Of a stretch of 64,000 nucleotides of DNA, positions 10,565 through 21,706 are shown piece after piece (position 1 is the first letter of the stretch; each line of letters begins with the position of its first letter). The translations under genes were made by a program, and so were the position numbers. The notes beneath the pieces are model-generated. The model did not search any database. It was not told the origin of the DNA and saw only the letters and a program-made list of their open reading frames with translations. The DNA comes from Galerina marginata (lineage: Eukaryota > Basidiomycota > Agaricomycetes > Agaricales > Galerinaceae): assembly GCA_023014335.1 (NCBI GenBank), contig JAECYW010000005.1, positions 310,001 to 374,000 of the forward strand, written 5' to 3'.

Positions 10565-13500
10565 ATGCCCCGGGTGCACAAATCGTACAATGCCATTCTG
10601 ACAGACCCCATCGAGCAGATTGTCCTTCAGGATAAGACCGGCGCCGCGGTATATCACCACATTTACAGGGAAGTTGGATCTGATACTGAACTACTCAAAT
10701 GCGAAGTGTGTGATCTTTACATTCTCCTGCCTCCTGGTCGGTCACTACAACCTTTCCGCAAACACTTTGGGAGCAAGGAATGTAAAAACGAGAAGAAGAA
10801 GAGAGATAAGGTGAACTCATTGGAAGAAGAGCGGCAGCAAGCAGCTATGGCACTGCAAATGAATTTTGGGCAACCAAACGCATCGAGTTCCCGTCCAAAT
10901 CAATTGGCAAGGACATCCGACATTTTAAGTGAGTTCAAAATATTTTATTTGCCTGAGAACTAATCCTCTGCTCAAAGATTCCGGTTCGGTGGAGGTACAG
11001 TTGCGCTCTCTTTCAACATCGATGGCCTCGACAAATCATGAGACGGATTTAACACCGCGCGCATCGCGCGCCAATCTTAGATCACATCATGCCCCTGACG
11101 ATCATGTTGGGTTATTAGATCTTGAGCGCTTAGGTTTTGATGACACAGTATCTGGTTCTAGAGCCTGGAGTCCGGAAAACAATAGCTATGATTCAGATGG
11201 ACCACTTGAGGGCGATCTAGATGGTGAAGAGGATTCCAAAGAAGACATAAAGGAACCTGACTGCAAAGGACAGCAAGTGGAATGGGTCGCGGGGTCTGTT
11301 TTCGAGACATATGCCTATCAACAACATACTACTGAGGAAATTGGGTGGAAACCAGTCGGTTATTCAGAAGATTCCAAATGGATCAAATTGCGCTCAAAAT
11401 TCTGCACTCGTTTTCTGCCGCAGGATCTGCTCAATCAACCGAGGGAACGGGAATGGGTTTGTATGTCTTGCAGGTCACTGTTAAATTCCCAGCAGCTGCG
11501 TCGGTTCATGTCCCGCGCCATCCCAGACAGCGCACCTAGCACACCTTACATCTATCGCAATTTTCGACAATTAAGGACAGCGCTGGTTTTGAATGTTAGA
11601 AAGAGTAATTCAATGAAGTTGTCGGTATGGACACATCAGGCCTCTTAAAAAATGTCTATTAAACGAAGCCGTGGTGTTACAGATTATGAACTACAAGCGC
11701 AAAATTGGCCGAATGGAGAAGAAAATGAACGACTACAAACGAATGGTTATGTTACTCTCACAAAATAAAATTGCAGGTGTCTCGAGGATATTGTCTACGG
11801 CCCTTCGAAATGGAGCTAGTGCAGACACCATATGTACTAAGCTGCACCAGGCAATTTCAGGAACCTACAGGCCGCGGTCAGGCTGGACAGCGAAGGAATT
11901 TGATATCGCATTTCTTATAAAGGCACTCGGTGGACCGCGGCTTCTCTATGCGCTCCAAAAGGCAGAAGGTTACCCGTCCTTAACAACATTGCGGGAGCGA
12001 AAGTATATTCCAGAACTACTTACGTCAATTGGTGTCCCGAGCAGGAATGAATTTCAAAAGAACCTGGAATCATTCCTTGGCGAAAAAGGACGCCAGCCAC
12101 CAAAGAATATAAAGGTTGGACAGGTTTTTATGATGGATGGTGTGGCAATCGAAGAATCTATTCGATATGATCACAGTCAAAAATCACTTCTAGGATTCTG
12201 CCGCGAACACTCGGGCCATATTAAGAAGGTTGTCGAAAGCATCGGTGACCTCAAAGATGCTGCAGAAGCCCTCTACCCTTCTGATACATCGGTTCAGGCG
12301 ACAAGTCATTGTGGAAAAGACGCAACAGTTCTTGGGATTGCGCCTGTAACAGATGAAGAAAATTACCATGTTGTTCCACTTGTTCTTTCAGGATCCTGCA
12401 AGACCGAGAAAGCGAAGGAAATGCAAAATTGGGTTGAAAGCGCATTAGAAGAGTACCATACAAGTCCATGGGGAGCACAACGTCATGGCGAGGTTGCCAA
12501 CCTTTCAACCGATGGGGAGTCCTCGTTTCGAAAACTCCGAAACCTTGTTTGTTTAATTCAAGATCTAGATCGATCCTCTGCTCTGGGACAAGTCCTCTAT
12601 AAATTGGTTGGGCTAAATTGCCGGACTGGTCGAAATGGAATTATCGGCACCTGTGATCCAAAACATATTGTCAAACGCTTTGCTACAATGCTTAGATCTC
12701 CCGTCGGAATCCAGGTTGGGGATGTGAGCCTTACAAGGGACGACACGAGCCAAGCGCTACAGGAATCAATGGATCCAAAAGCGGCAGCTTCATTACTTAA
12801 TCCGGCTGACAAGCAAAATGTTCCTAAGGCCGTAAACCTTGTCCAGAGTCTGCACCAGACATCTACCAAGAAGCCAAAGCATCCCTTACCTTCAATGAAT
12901 TCTCGAATCAAGGCAGTCGGTTTCGTTGCAAAAGTCCTCACTTTCTTTTTATTTCCTTTCATTGACGTCACGATGACACTGTCCAAACAAATCCAATCGC
13001 TCTCTACGTTTTCACACCTTGTAACGGCACTCTACCGAATGCATCGGCTTGGATTCTTGACAAGTGCCCTTTTGGCCGACTCTCAGGCAATTGTCAAGAG
13101 TATTTTATTCAATCTTGCACGGCTGCAGCTCGCCGACCCGGATATAAATTATTATATTTTGTTCGAAGGGACGGATCGACTCGAAAATGTTTTCTCCCAT
13201 GCACGGACTCAAGACCATGCTCGCAACTTCGATATTCTTCAGCTTGCGCATAAGCTCAGTATCGGTGCTGAGATCGATGCAATATTTCAACGGTACCCTG
13301 ATCTTGACCGCGGCCATGTCCGACGCAACCTCATCAATGCCCGAGGGGTTGACCACATAAATCCAAAATCCTGGGTTGGAAATGTGCGTGTTGGAGATGT
13401 TGATATCCACAAGGAATACAAATCCGGGAGGGATGAAGCAAATAAATTGATGGTTGGACGGTTTGGTCCGCTAAAAGGATTTACTGACTTTGATAAGATC

Positions 13501-15293
13501 TTCTCGGAGCCTGAAACAGATCACCTTCGACCTGGTGGAAAGATTTATGTCGGCTTTCAAAGCTCTGAATCTGATGAAATAGAAGAGGAAGAAGACGACG
13601 GCTATTTAACTGGAAGTCTTCTTTCACTTACTGATCAAGAAATTGACGACGAAAACGAATTTGAAGATGCTCGCGACGCCATCAATCCTCAAGAAATAAA
13701 TTCCATTGCAGTTGACGCGGAGGAGCTCAATCCATTGTCAACTAAAAATGATTCGCACTATCTAAAGGTTAACGGCGAAGAGTTTTACCTCCCAGCTTTG
13801 GTCAAGGAGTACTTATCTGCAGATAAGGAGCGTCGGCAATTGAGCACGGTCCGACCACTTCGTGCTAGGGGGGTCAAAATTGCCCAGTCTTTGCGCGGAA
13901 CCTCAGTTGGAATTGATTCATCAGGAGATACTCTTGATTCTGCCGAAGGACAAGTAAAGGCCGGAGATCTTGGCGCGGTCCTGATTCGCGTACCGAATGG
14001 AATCTGTCTAAGCGTAGTGGAGGTGTTAAATTTTCATCAAGGAACCTCAAAAACTAACCTCGGCGCGGTCAACATTGACGATCTTGATGAAACTGGCTCC
14101 AAGAGCGTGTCTGTGGCAGTTCAAATGCTTGAAATCATACCACAAAGCCCCCCTGACGAGACAGATCAAGCTAATTTTGACTGGTGGTGGTCTAGGAAGT
14201 ATATCCAAATACAGGAGGGCAAGGATCGCACTCTTCAAAAGCGCAATTTTGTTACGCGCATTTCGGGAAATGATTTTCAGCTTCTGGCACCATCTATTTG
14301 CTACGATGGCAATGATAATGCGGCTGATGGTACTGAAGAAGGTCCTGTACCGGTATGGTCAATCCGAAACTCAGAACTCAAAGAGACGTTTGAACGCACT
14401 TGGGAAGAGATGGACCCGGAGTCGGTTGACATTGTCGACAATGTGAAGCGGCTCCCAATTTTGTCGGGAATAGGGAACTTTAACGCACTGCCGTATGCGC
14501 TCCAGGATGGGTCGCCTCAGTTTTATCTTTCCCAAGTTCAATTACCCGCCCCACTATCGGTAATTAAACTTGCCGGAAACACAAAAGTTGACTGCCTGCT
14601 CTGTCAAAAAAAGCTGGCTCTTTACAATATGCGAAATCACGTTGGAACTCATCTTCTGAAAGCACGTCATAAAATAGACGAGGTTGGGGTGATCAAGGTA
14701 CATACCAAGTTGAATTGTCTTTCATGTACTTATGTTCATCTTCTTTATAGGTCGGAAGCAATCCATGCGGATGGTGTGGACTGGATTCACTGGGGTGCAA
14801 AACTCAGCTCTTCACATCTCCATCAAAAGCTGCAACGACAACAGCTAACTGCAAATATCACTATAAGGAGATGAACTACAAGAAAGCAGCGGAGTTTTCA
14901 GAGCGCGCACCTTGCACAAATGTTCCCATCCACTGTCCGATATGTCCTCCAACTCTAGACGGTGCTCGGGCAACTTTCTGGAAGTACAACCTCAAAAACC
15001 ATCTTGAAACAAACCACACCGACGACGATGGAAAGCGAGCACCACTTCCTTTGGAGCTGATTGTCACCTCTCACATCACACGCGAAGAACATTTTAAAAT
15101 TGGCATTCCTGCAGAGAAGACCGACAACTATAGGAACGACGAGGAGATCTTCAACAGTGATGATATCCAGGCTATGGTAGATGAGGAGCGGGATGGGAGA
15201 AAAAGAGGCATGTCCGAAGTTTCGGCATCAACTACATACTCCGACTCCAGACAGCCGTCGCCGTCTAAAGTACAGCGCATGTACGATCCATAG
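10565..15293 (+). CDS. P/THAP9-like transposase with terminal zinc fingers, 4 exons, 1522 aa
   Basis: Exons 10565-10928, 10978-11624, 11683-14697 and 14751-15293 join in frame; introns are GTGAGT...CAAAG, GTATGG...TTACAG and GTACAT...TTATAG. The predicted enzyme would cut and rejoin the element ends in the nucleus. Near residue 46 is a C-x2-C-x17-H-x5-C cluster (C46, C49, H67, C73), which may bind the TIR. The RNase-H-like core shows MMDGVAIEES (D489), STDGESS (D614), TCDPKHIVKRF (D662) and LENVFSHAR (E838). These match the order of the acidic positions and the FD-x-PH-x-xK-type motif of P/THAP9 transposases. An acidic linker lies near residue 965. The C-terminus has C2H2 (C1308, C1311, H1323, H1327), PCGWC (1347-1351) and CPIC...HLETNH. 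No THAP domain (C2CH) was found. An upstream GTG at 10562 is in frame, but ATG 10565 is the better start. Confidence 0.85.
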
Positions 15294-15330
15294 AAATACC
15301 AGACGGCTAACGAGGAGACTTGCAGCGATG

Positions 15331-15467
15331 ATCTAAGCGACGGTTGCCGAGCGGTTCCAGGTGGGCTCCTTCCCGATATGGGGGACCCTGACCAGGACCC
15401 CAGTTGCAAATGATGGAACATTGGGAGGGTACGTCGTGTCTCGGAATCTTCCGGGCGTAGCCCCTTG
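15331..15467 (-). repeat. right 137-bp terminal inverted repeat of P-like element
   Basis: Perfect inverted copy of 10280-10416. It starts 38 nt after the transposase stop codon. Confidence 0.93.
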
Positions 15468-15475
15468 GTCGGCAG
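15468..15475. repeat. 8-bp target-site duplication of P-like element, right copy
   Basis: GTCGGCAG directly follows the right inverted repeat and equals 10272-10279. Confidence 0.92.
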
Positions 15476-15544
15476 GTTCTTCTGTGGTATCCCAGCGAAG
15501 GCTGTTTTATCTTGATCATAAAAACTCTTTGCAGTTCATGTAGA

Positions 15545-18110
15545 TATAATAGATCCAGATCCAAATGTATTGGTCAATAACCTATGTACATAGTAACTCA
15601 CCGAAAGTATAGACGTTAGAAGGATTGTTCAGTACAGTTCAGTTCAGTTGATCGGTTGCAGTCGTCACCATCGGGGGAGGAGGAAGATGCAGCGAGCGCG
15701 AGGCGGAGGCGAGTGCGGAGGACGGGAATAAGATCCAGAGCTTCTTAATTGTGGCAACAGGAATCGAGATGAAGGAGTATTACTCCAAGTGGGAGGTTGT
15801 CCAACCTTCACCTCGAAGTCCCGCTCGTTCTCGTTCCCGTCCGACGCCTGCTGGAGCCTAGACCCACGTGGTTATGAGTGAAGCAAAAAAAAACGCAGCC
15901 AAGTGCGATGTAGCGCATCGGGTAGTAAATTGAGCGACGATCGGGTGTAGATTTTGACTCTTGACTTTAGACTCTGGGGATACAGTAGATTCAGATGCAA
16001 ATTCATCAAATAAGCCCGTCACCCACCAATGGCGAAGATGTTAGAAGTGTCGTTCCGTTTTGTTTTGTTTTGTTCTGTTAGCTGAGGTGTTAGCGGCAGT
16101 TTAGTTCGTCGGAGGAGGAGAAGGAGAAGGGTGCAGCGAGTGTCAGGCGGAAAAGGACGGGAATGGGAACAGGTCAAAGTCATTATCGAGGTGAAGGAGT
16201 ACAGCTCCGAGTGGAAGGCTGTCTAGGCTTCACCTTCAATTCCCGCCCGTTCTCGGTCCCGTCCAATGTTTGCCTTATGCATGATGCTTGAACCATCGCG
16301 GAAGGCTTTTTGGGCGTGTACAATCGGGTGAAAATGTCGTACGATGAAAAGTGGATCCAAGGCCAAGCTCGAAAGGCAACATTTCGTGTCGTATCACCCT
16401 GCCGTCCACTGACGACTTCGTCTTACTCAATCACCGCCGGCGCATCAATCTTTTCCTTCCTATATACCGTCCCCATGCTGCTCTTCCCAGTGAGGTCGCG
16501 AAGCGAACAGGAAGGCAGCGATCAGGAGGGTAAGTAGCTAAAGGTACGCCGGGGGTGTTAAGGAACTGGTGTCTTGCAGCAGGTGGTTTATGAGAGACGC
16601 GTCAGGTGTAGAAGCGCCGTTCTGTTCTGTTTTGTCCTGGGGTGGTGACGTGAGTGACGGGTTGGCTCGTCGTCGTTATAGAAGTGTGAAACAAGAAGCG
16701 ACCGCGAGACCGAGGCGTGTCAGGGAGGCGCAAAGGAAGGGACGGGAATAAGAAACGCATCCTGGAGGGGTGGCGTATCGAGATGACGGAGAACAGTTCG
16801 AGTACGAGTTGTCCAGCCTGCCCCTTGAGGCCTAGCGCGTACTCAGTCCCGTCCAACTCCAGCTTTATGCCTGATGTGCGTTTATTTGGTGATGCTTCGG
16901 GAAAAAATAGGTAGCCCGGCGATCTAGTTTTTGTTGTACCAGTCCAAAGAAATCGTAAGAATTAAGCAGCAGAATCCAAAATAAAGCTTAAATACAAGCG
17001 TTTCGTTTTGAATTCGTTTCGCTGTTGCGTTATCCTGCTGTAGAATTGGGCTCAGTTGGACACCCTCGGCAAAGAGAGACTAGTTGCGATCACCGTCCCG
17101 TACTGCTCTGCTTGATCAGACCAAGAGGGAATTGACGAGGGAGGGAAATAAGACGAAGGATCGGCGCCGAGGGTGCTCAGAGACCTGTCTGTGTCGGGCG
17201 AGCGGGGAGCAATGGAGAGACTAGGTCGGCGACTCGGGGGAGGAGGACGTTTACAGTCTAGGTGTAGGACAGACAATTACAAGGAAAAAGCGACAGTTAC
17301 GGTTGATATGCTAGAGGCTTCATTTTCGGAAAATATAAGAGGGCTGGGATCAGGTCGAAGCAAGCTGAGACTTGAACCAAGTCGTACTTCAGCTACATCT
17401 TTTGCGAGGGCAGGGAGGAGGTTTGGGCTGTCAACGTAACCAGCGCGATCTAAGCTTGCTGGGAGACTACTTCTTCCTGGGAAAGGATTAAAGCTAAAAA
17501 AAAATAAGAGGGGCCACGTTTCGAATTCTTTCCTTTTTGAATTCACGCCAGGGAGTAGGTGACGCTCGGGCATCTTCAAGCAACGGCTTTACCTCTACCA
17601 TTGCTCTTCCCGATAAGTATCCCAGGCTGAAGAGCAGAGGAGGGAGGGTAAGTGAGACTTAGAAAACGCGCCGAGGGTGGCCCTGTACTTGGTCCTGACG
17701 GTTGGACCGAGGGAAGCGAGAGGGACGAGGAGGATGATGATATCGCACGTCGAGGACGTGGCGGTAGGCTAGGGGAAAGGGGTAACGTTTCGTCTCGTTT
17801 TCGCTTCGTATCTACGCGCCGAAGTTTTGACTTTTGAATTGGCCTGACTTGGACAACCACAGCGCAGGCGTAGTGATTCGGACTTCATCCAATCTGATCT
17901 GCCTGAAAGTACGCGAAGAGAGTGTGGAAGCAGACACAGTGCCCAAGGTCGAGAGTAACGGAAGGGACGGGGTGTCATCTCGAAGAAAAAGAATAATCTA
18001 ACTGAAGCAAGCCAAGTCAGATCTAGATCCAAAGTCTTTCGTTCAAACAGAAACCATCGATATCGAGGGTGGTGGAGGAGGAAAGATAAGCATGCGGCTG
18101 TGCATCACCT
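15545..18110 (-). repeat. degenerate repeat-module array, inverted orientation (array E)
   Basis: Two module types alternate. Type II modules (about 15545-15860, 15975-16275, 16600-16860) share GAAGGAGTACAGCTCC-like text, GCGCGAGGCGGAGGC-like text and a conserved splice-like segment. Type I modules (about 17040-17180 and 17640-17720) are bounded by ACCCTCGGC and GCGCCGAGGGT. The same modules occur on the opposite strand at 46.2-52 kb, 55.6-57.8 kb and 62.8-64 kb, and on this strand at 28.2-34.5 kb. Copies are diverged at many positions; no module has an open frame shared by all copies. Confidence 0.75.
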
Positions 18111-18119
18111 AATCAGCTC

Positions 18120-18260
18120 TCACGCCCCAGTAAATTATGTACTCGAGTAAGGTTTCGAACCCTAAACCCAGGCAGACGTCCGACTCCTCCCGGCCTGCAG
18201 ATTGCCTGCAGATGGAACGAACAGAATGCGAGTTTGACGTGAGTGCTCCTGCTGGAATTC
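18120..18260 (+). pseudogene. degenerate SKT5-like exon 1 fragment
   Basis: AACCCTAAACCCAGG... and CTGCAGATTGCCTGCAGATGG align with the NPNPG and RLQTERY part of exon 1 of the intact gene (45.9-46.0 kb), read on the plus strand. Its upstream relative of the CCATCGATATCGATGG palindrome is at 18055-18070 in decayed form. No start codon or splice donor remains. Confidence 0.5.
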
Positions 18261-18285
18261 GAGACTGAAGACTAAATATGTAGAT

Positions 18286-18690
18286 CTACCAACTAACTAC
18301 ATAATGGGTATAAGTGCAGATACTGAGAACACCAGAAAAGCGGAACCATCGCCCTGCCACAACCCTGCCACGTCGCATGCCCCCAATCCCTCCTTCCTCC
18401 CCATTTTGAGGACTGTCCACCCACTTCCTCCCTTCATTCAGCTCCATCTGGATCTGCATTACCACCGGCTCTTTTCCAACGAGCTCAGCCGCAATGACGC
18501 GCGTGTTCATGGCGGTGTCGTCGTGCCGACACTGGACGGCACCAGCACCGATGAGGAGCTTGAACGCGACGTTGGCGAGGCCCGTCTTGCGTGCGTCGCC
18601 CATGTTCGCGTCGACCAAGCTCTAGTACATGGTGACGATACGGATGTTCCTGAGCTTCTCGGCGCCCACGGCTCTTTGAAAATCTTAGGA
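18286..18690 (-). pseudogene. unrecognised gene fragment (HDDT motif), duplicated elsewhere
   Basis: A minus-strand frame reads VDANMGDARKTGLANVAFKL followed by a LIGAGAVQCRHDDTAMN-like stretch. Related but more decayed text is found at 35085-35235 (minus strand) and 54845-55040 (plus strand), with KLLI-x-A-x-AVL and HDDT/HDDA conserved. I do not recognise the parent protein. In all three places the fragment lies next to an SKT5 5' fragment, so it belongs to the duplicated unit. The version here is the longest. Confidence 0.45.
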
Positions 18691-18699
18691 TGAGCTTTC

Positions 18700-19543
18700 G
18701 TCCGCTGGTATGAACAAAGTTCGTTGCTAGCGGCTGTAAGGTTGAGAAGAAATGCTGATTAAATTTACCCCTCTTTTGGCTGCAGGGAATTACAATTCCT
18801 CAAGAATGTTGATGTCCGTGACGCCTTCTCTAGAGTCACATAGGGCATGGGTACGACGCTGGTAGTGCCGCTGCATCTTGGCTTCGGCACCTTGACTTTG
18901 ACCGTTTGGGTGGACTTTGAACTTGGTTCGGAAAGTACCAATTTCCGTTGCATACACGTATTACAAGAGCAAGGATATACATGGCATGAGCTAAAATCAC
19001 GCTGTAAGTAGCCCGTCGTGATAAAATCGATTCTGCCAACTACTTCTGTCAGAAATATCGTCAGGAAGTATGCCACGTCGCGGAGACGTGCATTTGGAGA
19101 GATATGCTTGCATGCATGCCATGGTAGCGCTTAATCGTACATTATGCATCAGAGGGATAATATGACGTCTTAAATCATGTTGAGTAGATTCATACCAGAC
19201 GCTTGTTATTTTCACCTGTTTGAAGCCCAGATCTTTATATAGAGGGACCTCAGTGACGTTGTAAATGGTCGATTGCTTCCAGATCGTCCGTTCAGCGTCT
19301 CATACAGGCACTTGTTAATACCTTCATCATGCCTTATATCACCGCATACCTTCGAGAGGAATGTTCTGCAGGAGGCAGCATTAAGGACGTATTTCACGGG
19401 CTCAAACCGCGCTAATTTTGACCAGAAAAACATTTTAAATGCCATTAAAATACGTATAAATACGTTGCTTCAACTTCAAAGCTCGACGCACCACACCCAG
19501 CCTCCTTCACATTAGCAATCGGATCCCTGAGCTCTACGGGGAC
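18700..19543. other. intergenic, upstream region of the helical-protein gene
   Basis: No gene recognised between the HDDT fragment and the start of the next gene. Confidence 0.4.
19455..19462 (+). promoter_or_regulatory. TATA box candidate
   Basis: TATAAATA, 82 nt before the ATG at 19544. Spacing suits a TATA box plus a short 5' UTR. Confidence 0.45.
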
Positions 19544-21017
19544 ATGTCAGTCGTTTCCGAATTTCTACAAGGCGTCCAAATCGCCGGCCAGCCCGCTTCC
19601 AAGGAACAGCTAACATCTGCCCATAATGCCTTAAAAGGCGCATTGAAAAACGACGACAGTCTTCGACACCAGATCCGCAAAGATCTCGCAGACCTTGGGT
19701 ATAATGCTGCACAAGTTGAACAGAACTTTGGGATCGTCCAAGGCGTTGTGAACGAACTCGATGGCCGAGAAATGTTACAAAATAACGAGAAATTTGGGTC
19801 CAGGTGGGAAGTCTTACACAGCGTCAGTCTCGTCCGTCGTGTGCAGAAATTTAGATCCTTTGACGTTTCATTTTTTGCAGCGCTACAGCGTCAATTTAAG
19901 GCAGTCAAAAGCAAGCATTACGGAGCTTCATAATCAGATTCACGGTCAACAGTTTCGCTGTTATTGGATTGATCTGATCTGACAGACTTTTCTAGAATTT
20001 GTCAACGTCTTGTTGCCCATGGTCGAGAGCGAGGACCCTGAAACTATAAAGCAAGTCATAAAGTCGAGGCGTCTTGAAGAGTATGTCCAGGTAAGTCCCG
20101 TTATCCCTTTGGTGAAACATGGCAATAAACTTGACAGATTATTACGGCTTTTCACGAGCCAGCGGAGAACCGCGGTAACGAGTTTCTCTATCTTAAACAA
20201 GAGGTCGTTGCCTTCCATAACAATTTGGACACGGCTCTTCCAAATGGTGACAACCAAATGCACAATGAAAGGAACAGATTGAACTCTGAAATTGATAATA
20301 TGCTGAGGGAAATAGAGGAGTGGGTGTTTCTATCCCTCTCTTCTCCTTCACTCAACTTACCTTATTCTACAGCTTAAGGCGACAGGTAGCTTGGCTGGCT
20401 TCATTGTGTCGCTATTTTACCGCCTAAACTCACCACTTTAAAAGTATGAACAGTACGCAGATAGAGGGGATGTATTTTCTTTCTTCGCCGAACTCGTAAG
20501 CTCGACAGCCCTATTTGCAATCACTAGCCAACAAGCTTCATTATAGGTTACCAACGAAAACGAGCATAAGCGTAACGAAATAGATCAAAGAATACGAGGT
20601 GACTGCCACGGTATTTTTGAAATGAAGGGATGTCTCTGAAACTGTCTCCCTGAAGGTAAGGCGGAGCAGATCGAGAGCAATCGCCAACAAATACCCCGCT
20701 TGGAGCAAAATGAAGAGTGCATGCACCGTATCATGAACTTGTTGAAAGAGCACACTTCCTGGTTCGATGATACGACCCAGAAGCTGAGTGGAATGGAAGG
20801 CATCTGGCGCATGGTATGCAGCGTTACATTTTTTAATCGATTTTCTCATTACTTATTATTGTTGTAGTTGACGAACGATGCGACCAAGCTTCAGACTCGA
20901 TTGAGTGCCATGGAGAAGGAAGAGGATTCAACTGCGTTTAATTTCCGAGCCGATAGCGTCCGCCCAGTATACGAAACTTTGGAGAGCGCTCTAGAGGCCT
21001 ACATATCCGCGCTATAG
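19544..21017 (+). CDS. unrecognised helical/coiled-coil protein, copy 1, about 347 aa
   Basis: Nine exons were inferred: 19544-19822, 19881-19944, 19996-20090, 20138-20319, 20373-20385, 20445-20495, 20547-20598, 20656-20813 and 20868-21017. Phases agree throughout; the 13-nt fifth exon is the weakest guess. Exons 1-3 and the last two match those of the paralogue at 35853-36854, with the same exon sizes at 2 and the same splice positions. Shared segments include AAQVEQ, GVVNELDGRE, SKASITELHNQIHEFV, KLSGMEGIW and the C-terminal LESALEAYISAL. The protein looks mostly alpha-helical, with heptad-like stretches and no signal peptide or clear membrane helix. I do not know the family. Cytosolic scaffold-type proteins and distant helical-bundle families, including bacterial alpha-helical pore-formers, are possible and cannot be separated by eye. 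Confidence 0.6.
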
Positions 21018-21706
21018 GCGAAAAAAAGAACATCAGATTTGTTTATTGATTCAAATTACTCATTTCTTGCTACTTGTTCCGTCTTCAGTGGTTTAAGCAA
21101 AATTCCTGGCAAGCAGAGAGGCACCTGCGCTGAATGTTAGTCGACGTCCAATACAGGGGAAATAATAATCGTAAAAGAAAGAGAGACTGGACGAAAAATT
21201 CGAGCTCGGGTAAGTATTAGCAGCGGGTTTCGGCGGTCAGAAGAAGCCGCGGGTGATCGAATCCTCGGCAAGGCCGTGCAGTTTCCTACTCAGCTCGCAT
21301 CGCCCCTGGCTACTTTTATCTTGATACTCACACACCTATTCTTCTGGTGTCATCAAACCAGCCCCTGACGTTTATGAATTATCCCCCCTGCCACTTCACT
21401 GCCACATCACTGATAATCTAAAACATCAATAGGTTAATTGCAAAACGCAATTCCGTTTGAAACAATCATGTTCTTTTGATCTCACCTCGACTTACACACC
21501 GCTAAAGACCATGGCATAAAACAACGTGGCCTATTCGGGTTTCGAAACCTGTCTTAAGAACACATTCTTCACTTCAAGGGTGCTACCACTCCTCACTGCT
21601 GCTACGCAACTACCAGTGTCGTTGTTTTGCCCCCAATATTTTTCGCGTTCAACTGGAAAAATAACGAGTAACAAGTTAGACTTCCTGGCTACTGGACACA
21701 AGTAGT
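21018..21706. other. intergenic, promoter of membrane protein gene 1
   Basis: No gene seen. The stretch from about 21540 resembles 24240-24413 in front of the second tandem gene (shared CGCTTCAAGGGYGCT-like text), so the duplication included the promoter. Confidence 0.5.

Larger units (their letters stand above)
10280..15467 (+). mobile_element. complete P-superfamily (P/THAP9-like) DNA transposon, 5188 bp
   Basis: Both ends are defined to the base by perfect 137-bp terminal inverted repeats (10280-10416 and 15331-15467) beginning CAAGGGGCTACGCCCGGAAG, flanked by the 8-bp direct repeat GTCGGCAG. It carries a single four-exon transposase gene (10565-15293) that fills almost the whole element. 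By eye the two TIRs are identical, and the coding frame has no stop or frameshift after splicing. Both points suggest a recent and possibly competent insertion. It lies at the edge of the repeat array at 15.5-18.3 kb. Assignment to the P superfamily rests on the transposase motifs plus the 8-bp TSD. Confidence 0.88.

Noticed and set aside
17360..17400. Possible tRNA (GGTTCAAGTC on the minus strand)
   Set aside because: The GACTTGGTTCAAGTC sequence is a simple hairpin within an array module; no cloverleaf.
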